Part shown: one piece after another, positions 36,622 through 47,636 of the stretch | Layout: each line of letters opens with the position of its first letter | Position numbering within the stretch: the first letter of the stretch is position 1 | From: Theocolax elegans | Taxonomy: Eukaryota; Arthropoda; Insecta; Hymenoptera; Cerocephalidae | DNA: 64,000 nucleotides | Assembly: GCA_026168455.1 (NCBI GenBank) | Contig: CM047430.1 | Span: 9,866,848 to 9,930,847 of the forward strand | Direction of reading: 5' to 3' | Notes under the pieces: generated by a model | Databases searched by the model: none | What the model was told of the DNA's origin: nothing | The model's input: the letters and a program-made list of their open reading frames with translations, nothing else | Made by a program: the position numbers and the translations under genes

Positions 36622-37455
36622 TCATTCAATAAAAAATCCGTATTTATCGCCCTCCTCGATTTCGTAATCCATTCGTACTGGACAATTCATCTTTTTATCA
36701 ACAAAATCTTCCTTATTTTCACGAGGTCCGCATTTATCGCCCTCCTCGATTTCATAATCCATTTGTACTCGACAATTCATCTTTTTATCAACAAAATTTT
36801 CCTTATTTTCACGAGGTCCGCATTTATCGCCCTCCTCGATTTCATAGTCCATTTGTACTCGACAATTATTAACTGTCTTATCCAATAAATTTTCTTCATT
36901 TTTTATTTGATTTTCAATATCATACTTCCGGTCAACTTCGTTTTCATAATTAGTACAGGATGGACTCTCAGCCATCCTATCGAGCAATGGTGCTTCAATA
37001 ATACCATAATTTTCAGTAATTTCATCAAATTTCTCTTTAATACGTGGCTCAGTCACATGACATACCCGTGGCTGCGCTTTTCCATTATTTATTTGTAATC
37101 GTTCTTCCTTCATTAATCCATAACAATTTTCACTTGCTTTACATGTATTATTCCTTAGATCCGACTCCTCGTCGATCTGATGTACTTGAATTTCGTCATC
37201 TTTATAATCGTCATATAACTCTTGTTCTTTTTCACTGTGATTGTATAGGTTTTTGTCGTTGCCATTTTGATTTCTTTCATTTTTTTGTTCTTGTTCGTAG
37301 ATTTCATACGATTCGTTTGTGTCAAATTTTATAAACGTTTCATCATTTTCGTGTAATTGAAAATCACTTGACGTTTCTGAGTCACTATCGGTATAATTAT
37401 AAAATCTTGAATTTTTCATGTTCGTATAATCATTGTTTTCCCTTGGTTTTGGCAT
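36622..37455 (-). CDS. Acidic repeat-containing ORF between protease and RT
   Basis: A 277-residue acidic frame (many Glu, Asp and Asn) overlapping the end of the gag-protease frame by 40 bp. Its C-terminus has three tandem 30-residue units with QMDYEIEEGDKCGPREN and FVDKKMNC, encoded by exact 90-bp repeats (units near 36641, 36731 and 36821). I do not recognise a function. Position suggests it is the linker region between protease and RT of this retrotransposon. The repeat may have expanded recently because the units are nearly identical. Confidence 0.55.
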   Translation of the reverse strand: MPKPRENNDYTNMKNSRFYNYTDSDSETSSDFQLHENDETFIKFDTNESYEIYEQEQKNERNQNGNDKNLYNHSEKEQELYDDYKDDEIQVHQIDEESDLRNNTCKASENCYGLMKEERLQINNGKAQPRVCHVTEPRIKEKFDEITENYGIIEAPLLDRMAESPSCTNYENEVDRKYDIENQIKNEENLLDKTVNNCRVQMDYEIEEGDKCGPRENKENFVDKKMNCRVQMDYEIEEGDKCGPRENKEDFVDKKMNCPVRMDYEIEEGDKYGFFIE

Positions 37456-39134
37456 ATTTCGATATTCTCCATTATATATATCGATTCATCCGTTTGCATA
37501 TTATTTGCATTTTCAAAGGGGAGGATTAATCCGTTAAATTCTAAATATTGTTCCAAATAATTGATTTTTGCAACGTTTCTACGGAAAAAATCGGTGCCTA
37601 AGATTCCGTCTTGTTGTATAGGGAACGAATCATGTACTAAATTGAGTTCCACGGGAGATCCTTCGAAATCTATTTTAATTTTACCACGAGTAGTTAATAA
37701 GTGGTCAGTTATGCCTTTTAACAATATAATATAATTTTCGTCAATTTTTACGCGAGAGGCTACCTCTGACTCTTTAGTTAGACTTACCGATGCTCCTTCT
37801 AGAAAGAATTTTAACGGACGTCTTAACTGACCGGTATCGAAGATTACGACCGGGGCTGAACTCTGTTGGCTTAAATTTATTTTCGCGGTGCGGAGGGGAC
37901 GTTTGAGCGGGTTTCCGCGCTCGAAGTAGAGGGAATTTGATTCGTAGCCTCTCTCGACCCTCCTCGGAGAGAGAGTATCGGTGTTTCCCTGATTTTGATT
38001 TCCTTCTATTATTTCTCTTTGTAACTTATAACAATCGCGCTTTATGTGACCGGGTTTTCCGCAATGAAAACAAGTAACTGGTGATCTTATATTATTATTC
38101 AATTCGTTATTAATAAATCGTGATTCTTGGGAAGTTGGATTAACCGGCTCGCGCACACCGCGAGTCCCGGAATTATTTCCCCGATCTTCTTTGTTAAATT
38201 GCTGCGACGAGTATTTATTATTATTATAACAAACAAAGGAATCATTTTTATCTCTGTCTCTATTTGGTAAAAATTCCGTCTGATTTTGATATTGATTCCA
38301 ACCACCAAATTGTAAATTTGGTCTATTATAATTACGACTGTTATCCGAGCGATTTTGTGGGCTATATGAACTGTTTATGGGATTGCGTCGGTTGTTATTA
38401 TCGGCAAATCTTTCCGCAAAACTTCGTGCTAATTTGAAACAATTTGTGGCTCCATGACCAGTCTTAGAACAATATTGACATACAATCGGAGAGTTATTAG
38501 AAATATAGTTTACTTTACGCGTTTCTCGAGTTGAACGAAAACGAGTCTCTTCTCGGCTCGGCGTCTCCTCGTCCAAGACGCTACAAGCGAACTCGCGCTC
38601 CACCTCGAGCGCTTGTTCACGAGCTTGTTTTATAGAACTTGGAGTCCCTAAACGCGCGCGAATTTCCCAACGAAGCCCTTTTAAAAAGAATTTTAAACAA
38701 TCTCGCCTTAGTTCAAGCATGAAATGATCTGCTATCGCGACTCGTCCCTCTCTGTCGGCCGCTTTGACTACTTCATTTTTTATTTCTTGTAACCGATTAA
38801 AATAAGCAACGACTGTCTCATTGTTTTTCTGTTTTAATTTAGCAAGTTCTCCCGTCCACTCGTAATATGTTTTTATCGATCCGAAGGTGTTTTCGAAAAA
38901 ATCGGATATCTCTTTGATAGAATTAAAATTTTCTCCACGCGCACAAGTTAAAGCTTCCCCATATAAACGCATTCGAATAAGTTTTGTTAATTCCTTCTCG
39001 TACTCCGACGGTAAAATTTCTTTTGCTTCATTGCATCCGTCCAAAAATTGCGATAAATTTATATTATGACCGTTAAATCGCGGTATTAAATCTAGAGCGA
39101 CCTTTAGCGATAATCCTCGAATTTGAGACGTCAT
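37416..39134 (-). CDS. Gag capsid, zinc knuckles and protease (copy 1)
   Basis: A 572-residue frame starting with ATG at 39134. The first 200 residues are a retrotransposon Gag capsid (IPRFNGHNINLSQFLDGCN and TVVAYFNRLQEI). Two CCHC knuckles follow, CQYCSKTGHGATNC and CFHCGKPGHIKRDC. The C-terminus resembles the aspartic protease, with ILGTDFF as its second motif. The place where the active-site D-T/S-G is expected reads FFLEGASVSL, so the catalytic aspartate is not seen there. A DTG lies about 15 residues upstream (VIFDTGQLRR). The N-terminal part of Gag lies in the next upstream frame, displaced by a single-base difference near 39232. Confidence 0.8.
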   Translation of the reverse strand: MTSQIRGLSLKVALDLIPRFNGHNINLSQFLDGCNEAKEILPSEYEKELTKLIRMRLYGEALTCARGENFNSIKEISDFFENTFGSIKTYYEWTGELAKLKQKNNETVVAYFNRLQEIKNEVVKAADREGRVAIADHFMLELRRDCLKFFLKGLRWEIRARLGTPSSIKQAREQALEVEREFACSVLDEETPSREETRFRSTRETRKVNYISNNSPIVCQYCSKTGHGATNCFKLARSFAERFADNNNRRNPINSSYSPQNRSDNSRNYNRPNLQFGGWNQYQNQTEFLPNRDRDKNDSFVCYNNNKYSSQQFNKEDRGNNSGTRGVREPVNPTSQESRFINNELNNNIRSPVTCFHCGKPGHIKRDCYKLQREIIEGNQNQGNTDTLSPRRVERGYESNSLYFERGNPLKRPLRTAKINLSQQSSAPVVIFDTGQLRRPLKFFLEGASVSLTKESEVASRVKIDENYIILLKGITDHLLTTRGKIKIDFEGSPVELNLVHDSFPIQQDGILGTDFFRRNVAKINYLEQYLEFNGLILPFENANNMQTDESIYIMENIEICQNQGKTMIIRT

Positions 39135-39214
39135 TGTTCTATTATTAATTTGTTTTTTAACTTCACTCCTATCTAAATTTTTTGGTTTTGTTCCGGTGTT
39201 TGTTCTTAATTCGT

Positions 39215-40063
39215 CTAAATTAATTTTATTAAATATTCGTCTTTAATCTTAGAAGTGTTTGCTTGTTCGGGTGATCTTTTAATTAATTGATTATCGAAGG
39301 GAATTGTAAAATCTGTCGCGCCTTGAATTAGTTTTTCGTCGAGTACTTTCGCCGTATCTGTCACTAGTGCCTTTGCTTCCTTCGTCTCTTTTTCGATCGA
39401 TGCGGAAAAAATATTTAACGCGCCTTTAATCTTATTTATGATACCTTGAAAAGTTGTCCCTTTTTTTACCCTTTCTTGTAAACTTTCTATGATTTTAGGT
39501 TCCTCGAGATAAGAATCTAACAACTCTTTTTTTACTTCAGTCGCGAGCCGTTTTCTTACCGAGCTTATAACGTTATCCGGTGTTAAAATCAATGGTTCAT
39601 ATGGACGATAAATTGGGGCTGACGTACTAAAATTTACAGGATTATTCGCGATAAGTTCTTTTTGTTCCTCGTAATTCAAAACTGCGGGTTTTAAACTAAA
39701 ATGTTTTACGCGCGTGGGAGTAATTATTGTGTCTTCCTGTTCGTCTTCACTAACTTCGGAAATAGAAAGATCAGTTGGAAAAAAAGGGTCTCTATATTCA
39801 AAATCGCGAGGTATTTTTATAGATAATGAAATATTTACTGCACTTTTTTCTAGTCTATCCTTTAAATAATTTATTTCTTTTGTCAAATTTTGCACTGTTT
39901 CCCTAGGAGTTTTAGTTAAATCGAGAGTATCGAGAGTCTGAACTTTTTCCTTGTATAAATTTAATAACGTATCATTCATAGAAAATTCTAAACTCGTGTT
40001 TCTTTGTTTATTTACATAACAATCAGTATTTTTAGGCGAACCTGACATTTTATTTCTAAACAC
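39215..40063 (-). CDS. Gag N-terminal part (copy 1)
   Basis: A 282-residue frame. The likely start is the ATG of MSGSPKN at about 40048, because the six upstream codons begin with GTG. It is helical and charged, with a coiled-coil-like start (LYKEKVQTLDTLDL) and an acidic stretch (SEVSEDEQEDTII). Copy 2 lacks the one-base deletion near 39232 and reads on towards the capsid frame, so in copy 1 a single base separates the two parts of Gag. This could be decay or a consensus error in an A run. Confidence 0.7.
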   Translation of the reverse strand: MFRNKMSGSPKNTDCYVNKQRNTSLEFSMNDTLLNLYKEKVQTLDTLDLTKTPRETVQNLTKEINYLKDRLEKSAVNISLSIKIPRDFEYRDPFFPTDLSISEVSEDEQEDTIITPTRVKHFSLKPAVLNYEEQKELIANNPVNFSTSAPIYRPYEPLILTPDNVISSVRKRLATEVKKELLDSYLEEPKIIESLQERVKKGTTFQGIINKIKGALNIFSASIEKETKEAKALVTDTAKVLDEKLIQGATDFTIPFDNQLIKRSPEQANTSKIKDEYLIKLI

Positions 40064-40104
40064 ATTATTCCTTTAATCTCTTTTTTTCTCTCAAAAATGT
40101 GAGT

Positions 40105-40122
40105 TTCCCGGCCGATGCACCA
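40105..40122 (-). promoter_or_regulatory. Primer binding site, tRNA-Gly type (copy 1)
   Basis: The plus strand reads TTCCCGGCCGATGCACCA, the 3' end of tRNA-Gly (GCC) plus CCA. The minus-strand complement is the primer site. It lies 26 bp from the LTR edge at 40149. An identical site is at 43409-43426. Confidence 0.85.
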
Positions 40123-40148
40123 AATTTATTATAATAATTAATACAATC

Positions 40149-40885
40149 TGTCACGTCCAGACTTGCACCAATCACTATAAAAAATATTACAAGAATCGAA
40201 ATGGTTAATAAACCATTCGCGTTCCTTTTGCTCTTGTTTGACTAGGACTAGCCTTACGTCTCCGGGAGTAGCGAGTATAGTTATTTTGAGAGTAGAGATG
40301 CAGGATATAATGAGGATATAATGTGGGATAAATAAAATAATATATGTTTTATTTCGTATTAATCATACATTATTTATTTAAATATAATATGCTGTTTTCC
40401 TTTAAATGAACACGTGCAACTAAATTATTACAGCTTTTTAATGGGCAAAAACACATAAATTCACACTATTTTATTAACAATTGCATAAATTTATTTAAGT
40501 CAAATAACGATTTTAATTAAATAAACAAGTGTGCGGCGAACACGTTAACACATTATAGAATAAAATATTCGCAAGATTATTTTATTATAAACATTAATAA
40601 TAATAATGAAATAAGAATCATTATAAATAAATGCAGATAAATAAAAAATGTTGTCGTTTAAAACATGAATTATAGTTAATAAATTGCAATTCAAACCGTG
40701 AATATTTCAAATCAAATGCAATGCAACGAATAATTATTATAAATAAATTGTAATATAATAATAATTGTTTTAAAAGAAAACGGTTGGTTCAGCAATCGAA
40801 ATAACATAAAATATCAGGTTGCCTTTACGAATAATACAAGCGTATAGATAGCCGAAAAGAATATACCTTAAGTACCCAAATATAT

Positions 40886-40931
<46 letters not shown>

Positions 40932-41064
40932 ATTCGGTGAGGAACGAAGGTCCGCCTTGAACGTGGATAGCGGTGTCAATTGCCGGATAATGTCCTGCTA
41001 GACCTGCGGGCGTCGACGTTAGATGTGTATGCTGTTGGAGCCGATGATTTCCAGATGTCGAAGT
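40149..41064 (-). mobile_element. Partial internal LTR
   Basis: It begins TGTCACGTCCAGAC and follows the 3' LTR for about 900 bp through the TA tract and the CCAGATGTCGAAGTC block. At 41065 it jumps into gag sequence (TACCTCTGACTCTTTAATTAG). More than half of the LTR is missing. Confidence 0.9.
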
Positions 41065-43452
41065 CTACCTCTGACTCTTTAATTAGACTTACCGATGCTC
41101 CTTCTAGAAAGAATTTTAACGGACGTCTTAACTGACCGGTATCGAAGATTACGACCGGGGCTGAACTCTGTTGGCTTAAATTTATTTTCGCGGTGCGGAG
41201 GGGACGTTTGAGCGGGTTTCCGCGCTCGAAGTAGAGGGAATTTGATTCGTAGCCTCTCTCGACCCTCCTCGGAGAGAGAGTATCGGTGTTTCCCTGATTT
41301 TGATTTCCTTCTATTATTTCTCTTTGTAACTTATAACAATCGCGCTTTATGTGACCGGGTTTCCGCAATGAAAACAAGTAACTGGTGATCTTATATTATT
41401 ATTCGATTCGTTATTAATAAATCGTGATTCTTGGGAAGTTGGATTAACCGGCTCGCGCACACCGCGAGTCCCGGAATTATTTCCCCGATCTTCTTTGTTA
41501 AATTGCTGCGACGAGTATTTATTATTATTATAACAAACAAAGGAATCATTTTTATCTCTGTCTCTATTGGTAAAAATTCCGTCTGATTTTGATATTGATT
41601 CCAACCACCAAATTGTAAATTTGGTCTATTATAATTACGACTGTTATCCGAGCGATTTTGTGGGCTATATGAACTGTTTATGGGATTGCGTCGGTTGTTA
41701 TTATCGGCAAATCTTTCCGCAAAACTTCGTGCTAATTTGAAACAATTTGTGGCTCCATGACCAGTCTTAGAACAATATTGACATACAATCGGAGAGTTAT
41801 TAGAAATATAGTTTACTTTACGCGTTTCTCGAGTTGAACGAAAACGAGTCTCTTCTCGGCTCGGCGTCTCCTCGTCCAAGACGCTACAAGCGAACTCGCG
41901 CTCCACCTCGAGCGCTTGTTCACGAGCTTGTTTTATAGAACTTGGAGTCCCTAAACGCGCGCGAATTTCCCAACGAAGCCCTTTTAAAAAGAATTTTAAA
42001 CAATCTCGCCTTAGTTCAAGCATGAAATGATCTGCTATCGCGACTCGTCCCTCTCTGTCGGCCGCTTTGACTACTTCATTTTTTATTTCTTGTAACCGAT
42101 TAAAATAAGCAACGACTGTCTCATTGTTTTTCTGTTTTAATTTAGCAAGTTCTCCCGTCCACTCGTAATATGTTTTTTATCGATCCGAAGGTGTTTTCGA
42201 AAAAATCGGATATCTCTTTGATAGAATTAAAATTTTCTCCACGCGCACAAGTTAAAGCTTCCCCATATAAACGCATTCGAATAAGTTTTGTTAATTCCTT
42301 CTCGTACTCCGACGGTTAAAATTTCTTTTGCTTCATTGCATCCGTCCAAAAATTGCGATAAATTTATATTATGACCGTTAAATCGCGGTATTAAATCTAG
42401 AGCGACCTTTAGCGATAATCCTCGAATTTGAGACGTCATTGTTCTATTATTAATTTGTTTTTTAACTTCACTCCTATCTAAATTTTTTGGTTTTGTTCCG
42501 GTGTTTGTTCTTAATTCGTCTAAATTAATTTTATTAAATAATTCGTCTTTAATCTTAGAAGTGTTTGCTTGTTCGGGTGATCTTTTAATTAATTGATTAT
42601 CGAAGGGAATTGTAAAATCTGTCGCGCCTTGAATTAGTTTTTCGTCGAGTACTTTCGCCGTATCTGTCACTAGTGCCTTTGCTTCCTTCGTCTCTTTTTC
42701 GATCGATGCGGAAAAAATATTTAACGCGCCTTTAATCTTATTTATGATACCTTGAAAAGTTGTCCCTTTTTTTACCCCTTTCTTGTAAACTTTCTATGAT
42801 TTTAGGTTCCTCGAGATAAGAATCTAACAACTCTTTTTTTACTTCAGTCGCGAGCCGTTTTCTTACCGAGCTTATAACGTTATCCGGTGTTAAAATCAAT
42901 GGTTCATATGGACGATAAATTGGGGCTGACGTACTAAAATTTACAGGATTATTCGCGATAAGTTCTTTTTGTTCCTCGTAATTCAAAACTGCGGGTTTAA
43001 ACTAAAATGTTTTACGCGCGTGGGAGTAATTATTGTGTCTTCCTGTTCGTCTTCACTAACTTCGGAAATAGAAAGATCAGTTGGAAAAAAGGGTCTCTAT
43101 ATTCAAAATCGCGAGGTATTTTTATAGATAATGAAATATTTACTGCACTTTTTTCTAGTCTATCCTTTAAATAATTTATTTCTTTTGTCAAATTTTGCAC
43201 TGTTTCCCTAGGAGTTTAGTTAAATCGAGAGTATCGAGAGTCTGAACTTTTTCCTTGTATAAATTTAATAACGTATCATTCATAGAAAATTCTAAACTCG
43301 TGTTTCTTTGTTTATTTACATAACAATCAGTATTTTTAGGCGAACCTGACATTTTATTTCTAAACACATTATTCCTTTAATCTCTTTTTTTCTCTCAAAA
43401 ATGTGAGTTTCCCGGCCGATGCACCAAATTTATTATAATAATTAATACAATC
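41065..43452 (-). pseudogene. Gag copy 2, frameshifted partial duplicate, with primer site
   Basis: The stretch is a near-identical copy of 37759-40148. It covers the start of the protease, both zinc knuckles, the capsid and the Gag N-terminus, and includes a second tRNA-Gly primer site at 43409-43426. It differs from copy 1 by several single-base length changes in homopolymers (near 41359, 41571, 42174, 42315, 42774, 42997 and 43085). These break it into short frames at 41391-42023, 42227-42670 and 42738-42986. Substitutions are rare. The break into LTR sequence is at 41064/41065. Confidence 0.9.
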
Positions 43453-43792
43453 TGTCACGTCCAGACTTGCACCAATCACTATAAAAAATATTACAAGAAT
43501 CGAAATGGTTAATAACCATTCGCGTTCCTTTTGCTCTTGTTTGACTAGGACTAGCCTTACGTCTCCGGGAGTAGCGAGTATAGTTATTTTGAGAGTAGAG
43601 ATGCAACGAATAATTATATAATAAATTGTAATATCTAATAATAATTGTTTTAAAAGAAAACGGTTGGTTCAGCAATCGAAATAACATAAAATATCAGGTT
43701 TGCCTTTACGAATAATACAAGCGTATAGATAGCCGAAAAGAATATACCTTAAGTACCCAAATATATAGATATATATGTATATATATATAATT

Positions 43793-43823
<31 letters not shown>

Positions 43824-44904
43824 GTGTGTATTCGGTGAGGAACGATGGTCGCCTTGAACGTGGATAGCGGTGTCAAATGCCGGATAATGTCCTGCTAGAC
43901 CTGCGGGCGTCGACGTTAGATGTGTTGCTGTTGAGCCCGATGATTTCCAGATGTCGCAGCGTAGTTCCTTGACTATGGATTGTAGAGTCATGTACGTCTC
44001 GATCCCCGAATACAAGATCTCTCGTGATTTTTAATGCGTGTTACTTTTAAGTCCGAGCAGGGTTGCCAGATGGCGATTTTTTCTCCTTGTTGCTCTTGCT
44101 TAATAAACATCAATATACGTAAGAGAGAAAAGGAAAAAAAATCGCCAACTGGTCACTCTGAGTCCGAGTAGCAGAGCCACGCCCTCGGATAAAAATCAAA
44201 GAGTCGACTAGCAGAGCTTCGCCTTGCGAAAGCTTTAGATGAAAGATTAGGAGTGGCTGTGTCTTTTCTGGGTCCTCTTTATATACCCTAAAAATCTATG
44301 CATCTGTCCTTGTCTTACACTTCGCATTGTCTTACACTTTGCCTTATATGGAAATTGTGTAAGTAGTTCTCGATTTTTCTGTGCTTGCATCCGATTGGAC
44401 AGTTAGATGTGCGTGATTAAAAATTATCGAATCCCGTGCATTTTCTGTATCGCTTCGTAGGTAATTCGGAGAATTTGCTGTCCCCCTTTTTATTACTGCG
44501 ACGTTACCCAAAGAACGGCTTAATTTATTACTTCCTTCTAATGCTCGAATTTTCTAGTCGATTTTTCCCATTGCCGGCTCTTCTCCGAGCATTGATTTTA
44601 TAGTGCAGTACAAATAAAACTCTTGCGTAACCCTTCGTTTCGATCTCACTATCGGCGATCCCGCTTGTATGCGTATTGGCTTTGAATAATATCTTCAACT
44701 CTACTTATCAGTCTCTTTTTCTTTTGAAACACTCGTAAAATAATCTGTTCCTTAGCTCTATAAATTATATTTTATATTACTGCATTTACTTAGAATCATT
44801 CTTTATCAACCTTATTTTGTTCGTCTTCTACGCCGTATTTTTATTCTAAACTACGCAGTACTTTTTACGAAAAATAATAATATAATTTTCGTCGGGACGC
44901 GACA
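43453..44904 (-). mobile_element. 5' LTR of the Gypsy element
   Basis: It runs from TGTCACGTCC to GACGCGACA and ends at the CACC duplication. Compared with the 3' LTR it lacks about 410 bp between two ATGCA copies (junction GAGATGCAACGAATAATT near 43600) and carries a 103-bp MITE at 44058-44160. Confidence 0.9.
44058..44160. mobile_element. 103-bp hAT-type MITE, TSD AGTCCGAG
   Basis: The ends CAGGGTTGCCAGATGGCG and CGCCAACTGGTCACTCTG are imperfect inverted copies. AGTCCGAG is duplicated on both sides (44050-44057 and 44161-44168). The other LTRs of the family have a single copy of this octamer and no insert, so the empty site is visible in the same window. Confidence 0.92.
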
Positions 44905-45977
44905 CACCAAATTATAACACCAAAAATGTCACCAAAATAACACCAAAAATACATAATAAAATAATAGATTTCATCAGTAATATATAAAATCAACATATAA
45001 TTCATGCAACATAAAAACATTAATTTAAATACTCGAAAAAATCCAACTATAAATCGCAATATCAATTACCCATATACTACAATGCGTGCGAGAGGGAACG
45101 CCGTATATATATACATGCTTATATATTTAATATACCTCGATACTCTCTCTCTCGGCTATATCATGCTCCCCACTCTGATAGCGGCGCGAGCATGTTGCGC
45201 GTACTCATTATTCGGGAGAGAGCGATCGCGTGCGTTACTCCGCTCCCCCTCTACCCCTCGTGTCGACAATACCCGGTGTACGTCTTCACCGCGATCACCT
45301 GTTTTCTCGCGTTCGGGTTTATATTAGTATAGGTGTATGTGTGTGTGTATATACCGGTGGCCGAAGATGCGCGTACGTACAAATTAACCCGTACGCGCAC
45401 ACGTGTATTATCAGCTGTTATGCTGTCCGTACGTATTCTCGTTGTGTGTGTGTGAACGTGATTATTCTTTGTATGTCTTTATATTTTAATACCCTTTTAT
45501 TGCCTTAACAACTATTATCAACCGCTTACTTATTTTTATTTTAACAATAGTCATATATGCATGTGTATATGCTGTAGCGTATATACATACATATATGACG
45601 CATTTAGTTTATTTTAATTGTGACAACGTCACAATATTATATGTTGAATACAGGAAACATAGGGTTATCATTCAAAAAGTATATTTGACCTTATAATAGT
45701 GATTTCAAGGTCAAATTTTTTATTCAGCATTTTGACTTGAAAAATAGTGTACCAACATATTTTGTTGCTTTGAATACGAAACAAATAGTGTTGCGTTTGA
45801 TGAAACACATTTTCATACTGATTATTTGAACTATTTATTACTATTAGTTTCTTGGCAGATCAACACATAGTTATTTTTTCTTGCGGAAGATTTTTTTATT
45901 GATAATATTCTTATTATTTCATCATTCTCTTTATTTACTAAGTTGTCAAAAAAATGCAAGCAATTATTTTTGATAAA

Positions 45978-46953
45978 ATGGCTGATGTTGAAACTTGGAG
46001 TGGTGGCGAGTCTGAAATTCATGAAGTTGATTTTTGAAAAATTTTTGAAAACGCGTTTTTTTATCCATCAATCAAAGATTTTCAAGGTAATTCTAAAATA
46101 AATCGTAACATCTCTATATCGTGGAATAAAGCAATCAATTACTTTAAATACTTTTTTGATTCCCCTCTGATTGAAAGAATTATAGATGAAAGGAATCGCT
46201 ATGAAAGTCAGAATCATGAAGATCGGCAATCCCATCAGAAAACTTGGTCTCCTCTTACAAAAGATGAATTTGAATGTTTTCTTGGCCTTTGAATTCTAAT
46301 GAGCCATATTCGAAAAGGTGACTTAAAAGACTATCGGTCTAAAGATTCTCTGCTTTATTCTCCAGTTTTCGGTCAAATAATGTCTCGTTATAGGTTTCTT
46401 GCAATCTTACACCATTTACATTTTCATGATAATGAAGATACCTCGGAAATTGCTCACCATCCTTTAGTGAAAATAAAACCAATAATAGACTATCTACAAA
46501 GTAAATTCTCAGCAGCTCTTATTCCAGACAAAAATTTGTGCATAGATGAAAACCTAGATTTATGGAAAGGCAGGCTTCGATTCAAGCAGTATATTCCTTT
46601 GAAATAAATCGGTTTGTCATCAAACTTTTTGAATCAGTAGACTGTGAGACTGGATTTATTTTGGGTTTTATTGTCTACACTGGCGCTGATACTGATTATC
46701 ATTAACATTTCTTACAACCTTATTTTTACATGGGTCATGTCATATACATAGATAACTGGTATACATCTCTCATATTGGCAGAATTTTTGCATGATCGCGA
46801 TACAGGAATGTGTGATACGGTAAGAACAAATAGAAAGGGAATGCCAAAATTAGAAAATAAATTAGAGCGAGGTGAAGTTCAATGTTGCTCATGGTAATTT
46901 GTAGATGACAATCAGGTGGCAAGATAAGCGTAGTGTTTGCATGCTTACAACTG
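45978..46953 (+). pseudogene. piggyBac transposase, N-terminal and central part
   Basis: The reading begins near the ATG at 45978 (MADVETWSGGESEIHEVDF) and resembles the DDE_Tnp_1_7 transposase. The longest open piece (46299-46607) has the block with the first catalytic aspartate, CIDENLDLWKGRLRFKQYIP. The second aspartate lies in the block YIDNWYTSLILAEFL near 46751. In-frame stops occur after HEVDF and in FLGL, with a frameshift near 46605 and further stops near 46705 and 46898. It ends at MLTTV, where the solo LTR at 46954 is inserted. The gene was already decaying or has decayed since. Confidence 0.85.
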
Positions 46954-47593
46954 TGTGACGTAAAACATACAACGCACAAGTACATGCACATAGCTTGTAT
47001 TTATAAGTCATGTGCATGCATACTTTTAATTTACATTAGATCGCGATCGCGTCGCAGGTAGTGAATCCCTCGCTGGCGGACCGAAGTGCACCGATGCACT
47101 TTTAAAATAAGCACTGATACCCACGGTATGGGTATGTTTTAGAGTCGGAGCCGACGAACGACGCGACCGATACCTGACGGTAGCACGCAGAATACGACCC
47201 AGACCACGGCCAAGAGGTATCGTGAGCCAAGGACCGAGCCCAGGTCGTCTCACGACACCTGGCGAATCCGCCCTTGATGTCGACGAGACGGGAGGTTAGG
47301 CGGCGTCCTAACCTCAACCGTCACACGTGCACAGCAGACGACGACGGCTGAGATGGCGCATGGGTGCGCGCACGCCCGAACTACGTACAACTAGTCGGGA
47401 GAGCCAGGGTGCTCCCCCACCTTACACCCGTATACCGGGGAACGCGGCACCGATGGCGACGATCGTGCGGCACTAGGCGTGGTGCGCGGGACGAGGGGAA
47501 TCACTCGAGCAGCGAGAGTGTTGCACGCGCGAGTAGAGTAGGAGTCGCGGTATACCTAATGTATGCGTGCGAAGGTATACCGCGGCATAATAG

Positions 47594-47636
<43 letters not shown>

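Larger units (their letters stand above)
28854..44904 (-). mobile_element. Composite Ty3/Gypsy (mdg1/412-type) retrotransposon, TSD CACC
   Basis: Outer LTRs begin TGTCACGTCC (28854) and end GGGACGCGACA (44904) on the plus strand. CACC is duplicated outside (28850-28853 and 44905-44908). The element is transcribed on the minus strand in the order LTR (43453-44904), primer site, gag copy 2 (partial), partial LTR (40149-41064), primer site, gag, protease, partial RT/RNase H, partial integrase, PPT, LTR (28854-30828). The single pair of target duplications around the whole composite implies one insertion with an internal rearrangement. Pol is internally deleted, so the copy is defective. Confidence 0.85.
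27653..45633. mobile_element. Solo LTR (family B) split by the Gypsy element, TSD ATAT
   Basis: The left end is TGTGACGGGTTG and the right end is ACAACGTCACA. ATAT flanks both (27649-27652 and 45634-45637). With the nested Gypsy element removed (28854-44904 plus one CACC copy), the two parts, 27653-28853 and 44909-45633, give about 1.93 kb with TG...CA ends. No retroviral genes of its own are present, so I read it as a solo LTR inserted in the 5' part of piggyBac. Confidence 0.8.
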
